This document shows positions 60,640 to 64,000 of a DNA stretch of 64,000 nt, in pieces. This DNA comes from Amyloporia xantha. Taxonomy: Eukaryota > Basidiomycota > Agaricomycetes > Polyporales > Adustoporiaceae. Location: assembly GCA_036971615.1 (NCBI GenBank), contig JAYKKR010000018.1, forward strand, positions 124,001 through 188,000. The letters run 5' to 3'. The notes beneath the pieces were generated by a model. That model saw only the letters and a program-made list of their open reading frames with translations, did no database searches and had not been told where the DNA came from. How positions within the stretch are numbered: the stretch's first letter is position 1; every line of letters starts with the position of its first letter. A program made the translations under genes and the position numbers.

Positions 60640-61041
60640 TTTTTAGTGTTTGGCGCGCAAGATGCGTCGTTCTTTAGCGGTCGGTAACGCGTTATCAGAT
60701 TAGATCCCAATGCCTTTGGATTAGGTTATATCGGGGACGCGCAGTATGGGAACGACCGCGGCCGCCTGAGTACGCGGGACAGCAGGGACAGCTGTCTATC
60801 TTGTGCCCCCAACGTTAAGCCCAAATTTAATTCCGTGTAAGACTTCCAGTGTAAAAGGTATATATATACAAAAGCTGCAAGTATAGATTTGTGAGAATTA
60901 TCTGCAAAAAGCAATGTCAATGGGCATAGCAGAGGCATCTTTTGCCCTTGATCAGTCATAACAGGCATGCTCTGTGTAGGTTAAATCTGCGACAGTAACC
61001 GCTCAGCATACTAACAAAAATAACTTCGACAGACCTGAAAA
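60640..61041. other. Promoter region of RPAC1 / gap before tRNA
   Basis: No gene. Contains a TATA-rich stretch near 60860. Confidence 0.4.
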
Positions 61042-61131
61042 TGGACATGTCCGGGATTGAACCGGACCCCTCTCGCAACAAATGTGCTTAACATGCTAAG
61101 CGAGCGTGATAACCAACTACACCACATGCCC
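61042..61131 (-). tRNA. tRNA-Ala(AGC) with intron
   Basis: Read on the minus strand, the acceptor stem GGGCATG pairs with CATGTCC, including the G3:U70 pair that identifies tRNA-Ala. D arm; anticodon stem CTCGC/GCGAG; loop TTAGCA with anticodon AGC; an intron of about 16 nt after base 37; and a GTCCGGTTCAATCCCGGAC T arm. Standard eukaryotic nuclear gene structure. Confidence 0.93.
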
Positions 61132-61246
61132 GATACCCGAAGTATCGTATTTTGACAAATATCAAACATTCCCACTTCATTGAGTCTCGAAATGAAGACC
61201 TCATGGTTCACATTTACAACACTTACAGTAAATAGGTGGTAGTATG

Positions 61247-62296
61247 TCAAGACAACACAGGGAGAATGACAAGAAACTCGCAGCACTCTGGAAGTACCCC
61301 AAGACACCACTCACCCCTCGCCTGATACTCCGCCAGCGCCGCATCAGGCTCACCATGATCAACGGGAAAGTCGGTATTTGCGACGGAAACGACCCCCAGT
61401 CCCGTCGATTCAGACCGTTGCCGGACATCATCGGAATCGGAGAAGGCGGTGCCCATGAGCGTAGCGGATTTGAGATATTCGACAGGGGAAGCACGGATGA
61501 TGGCATGCGCATGCTTAGACATGAAAGAGATGTCGAGAGAGCCCATGGATACATCTATCGTGTGCACATCTCCCATTTTCAACGATTGAATCCCAAATGA
61601 TGATAGCGCGAGGGCTTACGTTTGGGTGCGGCGAGCTTGGCTAGCGCGTCGCATGACGCGGGCTGCGAAGAGACGATGCCGACTGCTCGCGCTTGTGCAA
61701 AGAAAGGATGGCGCTTGAGTTCCTGCAGCAGGGCCGTGGCGATGTACTGTCTGCGGTATGCGCGATGCACGACGAGTTGCGTTACCCAGAGCACCGTCTC
61801 TACGGAAGATCAAACATGCACACAGATGGAGCGATCAACTTGTTCGAAAAGTCGAAGTGCTAAGTATTCACGCTCCTACCTTCGTTTTCGCCGTAATTCC
61901 AGATCGTTGCGAACGCATGAGCGACGTGCACGCCGTCTATCGTGCACCTTGACAAGACGGTTTTCTCAGCCTGACTGAGGAGGACAGATTTCAACCGCGC
62001 CGCGTTCATTCTGATGCGTCCATCTAAACATCAACCATAATAGCATCAGTACATTCGTCAATCTGAATGCACTGATTGGCGGTAGATATATCGAATGGAG
62101 CACAATCTTTAGAGACTGCGCACCGTATCTTGCTTGCAAGTCGCTCAGATGATATATACTCACTTGGTTTAAGATACGGGCGCCCTTTGGCCGCCTCGCC
62201 CCAGATGCCATAGTGATTGCTGAAGAGCTCCGCACATGTTGCGAGCAGCTCGTCGCTGATATCCGCGCCAAGGGTCAACGAGTAAGTCGTAGGCAT
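61247..62296 (-). CDS. GNAT-family N-acetyltransferase
   Basis: Start MPTTYSLTLGADISDELLAT at 62296; exons with short introns to 61247. Core elements: a beta4-like strand TVLWVTQLVVHRAYRRQYIATALLQEL, in which RRQYIA replaces the usual Q/RxxGxG/A acetyl-CoA loop, then ARAVGIVSSQPASCDALAKL. The C-terminal half (SMGSLDISFMSKHAHAIIRA..) is less conserved. Probably acetylates a small molecule or protein; substrate unknown. It lies near the tRNA and upstream of the next F-box gene. Confidence 0.78.
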
Positions 62297-62673
62297 ATCA
62301 CGTCGTACGCGTACGCCGGATCAGTGTTTGAGGCAGAAGAGAGTCGCTCGCCAGACCATGCCTTCAGTCAGAGTCGAAGCTCATCCGACCTTGCGTACGT
62401 AAAAGAACGTCTATTGTACACGATGCAATAGCGCGTGATGCTACATACTACATTTCAACCCTGTTACACAATCGTCGACATGGCTTATGCAAGCAGTGAC
62501 TAGCTGACTGCTGGGCGTGCTTCCTGTGTTTCCTGCAGCTGGTTGCAGTTCTCGTAGATGCTACCAAAATAGAAGAGGTCACAAAGTAGAGCAGATCTTT
62601 CATGACATGACAACCACCGGGTAATGCGAAGTAGATGCAAGAAATCGAAGTGAACGACTCTGGAATGAGAAGA
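62297..62673. other. Intergenic region upstream of GNAT gene
   Basis: No gene or repeat recognised; between the GNAT start and the 3' end of the next F-box gene. Confidence 0.35.
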
Positions 62674-64000
62674 TCATAACATCATTTTGGAAGAAGAAGC
62701 ATGTGTCCCATCCCTCTTTCTTGAGGACTGAATACTACCCACGAGCTGCATGATCCCATCCCACGGATGGTCCAGAATCAAGTCCCCGACCTTATCCACA
62801 AACGGCCCCGCACTACGCACAGTGTCCAACCGGGGCAGCAGGCTGTCCAACGCCCGTGCAAACTGGACAGCATCGTCGATAAGGCGGCGGCGTTGCTCGA
62901 CGACGAACATCCGCAGATCATGGGTAAATCCAGATGGCTCTGGATACAACGTGCCGTCGATGCCCGGTAACGCGAGGTGTCTCAGCTTGGGACAGGACCG
63001 GAGGAGACCATCGAGCCCAAGGAGAGTCGGAAAGGTCTCGCTGAGATCTGTGCCTTGCAAGGATAGCCATCGAAGTTGAGGCCAGGCCATAGCGATCGCG
63101 TGGAGGTCTTCATCTCCTGTCCGGAATGGCCTATGGCCTGTGCCAATCCAGTCCATTGTGACACGTTCGAGCCCAGGAAGATCCAGAAGGGGACGAATAA
63201 CAGGGGTAATAGATAGTCCCGCATCGTCCCAGGATGGATCTGTCTGAGTGAGCTTCAGGTCCAAAACACGCAGCGTGGCAACCTCGGATAGGGCGTTCAT
63301 CACCTTGTGCAGCACATCGGGCGAGGGAAGTTGGGCGTGCACTATGTGAACCTCTTCGAACGCCGGCGATGATATGACTGAAATCAGCCGCGCAGCATTC
63401 GCGAAGCCGCCATAAATCGTCAGATTTTGCACGCCGTTGAAATGCCCCTTCGCGAGATAATCCGCTTTCATCGTGCTCGGGACCTTAAGGACGCGGACAT
63501 TATCCATAGAGGCCAATACTGCGAGCAGAAGGGGAATTGGATCCTTTGATGGGCAGGTCGTAGACGTCAGATCAACAGTGTGCAGATTCCTCATACACAT
63601 TATGTGTGAAAGAAATTGTTCATGCACCACGCCGCTGAATTCAAAGACACCTAGAGAAGGCAGCTCCTCAGCTATACTCTCGAGTAGCATTTCGAGAGCA
63701 TATTCCCGTCTCGTAATGGGCCAATTGGTCGAGGCCACGGCTCGATCGCGGTAGATCAAATGTATGCGACGAATCGACGGCGAGAAAACTGACAGCAAGC
63801 CCGACTCCAGAGTGGGCGATCGTTCCCATGAGATTTCGCGCACAAAGGGTAGAAGTGGCTCCCCGTGATTATCTCTGCCTAACAGAATGAACACGGATGG
63901 ATCGATATTGTCTTCTTTCCGATAATTCGCTATACGAACGCGAGCGGCATATTGTCGATACCGTGCCCACTCTGTGGATGTCGTCCTTCCAGAGAGTGTC
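62674..64000 (-). CDS. F-box/LRR-like protein, partial (runs off the window)
   Basis: The open frame enters from the right edge with STEWARYRQYAARVR, corresponding to the EWERLRQYAKRV segment of the other F-box copies, then continues through LRR-like units to the stop at 62674. Overall sequence is well diverged from copies 1-3, so it is a separate family member. The 5' exon with the F-box lies outside the window. Confidence 0.75.
   Translation of the reverse strand, partial: TLSGRTTSTEWARYRQYAARVRIANYRKEDNIDPSVFILLGRDNHGEPLLPFVREISWERSPTLESGLLSVFSPSIRRIHLIYRDRAVASTNWPITRREYALEMLLESIAEELPSLGVFEFSGVVHEQFLSHIMCMRNLHTVDLTSTTCPSKDPIPLLLAVLASMDNVRVLKVPSTMKADYLAKGHFNGVQNLTIYGGFANAARLISVISSPAFEEVHIVHAQLPSPDVLHKVMNALSEVATLRVLDLKLTQTDPSWDDAGLSITPVIRPLLDLPGLERVTMDWIGTGHRPFRTGDEDLHAIAMAWPQLRWLSLQGTDLSETFPTLLGLDGLLRSCPKLRHLALPGIDGTLYPEPSGFTHDLRMFVVEQRRRLIDDAVQFARALDSLLPRLDTVRSAGPFVDKVGDLILDHPWDGIMQLVGSIQSSRKRDGTHASSSKMML

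Overview
The window is nuclear DNA of a filamentous basidiomycete, most likely an Agaricomycete of the white-rot/Polyporales type. The evidence is dense short introns (about 50-65 nt) with GT..AG borders in almost every gene, an expanded family of F-box/leucine-rich proteins, clustered P450s, a basidiomycete-type RNA-dependent RNA polymerase and an intron-containing tRNA-Ala. No bacterial or organellar features are present.

Layout. 0-9.7 kb is accessory and the oddest part. It holds a long minus-strand gene of about 1,300 residues with a ParB/sulfiredoxin-like fold signature, two small paralogous genes, an orphan 5' exon, and five arrays of evenly spaced palindromes. Two of the arrays sit inside introns of the ParB-like gene. 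9.8-15.8 kb is housekeeping: mitochondrial HSP60 and an importin-5-type karyopherin. 15.8-18.8 kb has no supportable gene. 18.8-28.4 kb holds an NCS1 nucleobase/allantoin permease, an AAA_28/NadR-type P-loop protein and a large single-chain fusion of a QDE-1-like RNA-dependent RNA polymerase with an SF1 (Upf1/ZNFX1/Hrr1-like) helicase.

28.5-54.7 kb is a decayed mirror-image duplication. Flavin reductase(-), P450(+), P450(+), F-box(-), F-box(-) and an inverted-repeat arm on the left are matched by the opposite arm, an F-box fragment(+), a frameshifted P450(-) and a flavin reductase pseudogene(+) on the right. A heterotrimeric G-protein alpha gene lies near the axis. 55.2-64 kb returns to ordinary genes: a CFEM cell-surface protein, RNA polymerase I/III subunit RPAC1/RPC40, tRNA-Ala(AGC), a GNAT acetyltransferase and a further F-box/LRR gene cut by the window edge. 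Two small foldback elements lie in this stretch, one with a clean 9-bp target duplication.

The most promising undescribed system is the ParB-like gene with its palindrome arrays: a possible eukaryotic analogue of a ParB/parS-type DNA-binding module, or the core of an unrecognised mobile element. The RdRP-helicase fusion is the best-supported functional novelty. It places in one chain two activities that are separate subunits of the fission-yeast RNA-directed RNA polymerase complex.
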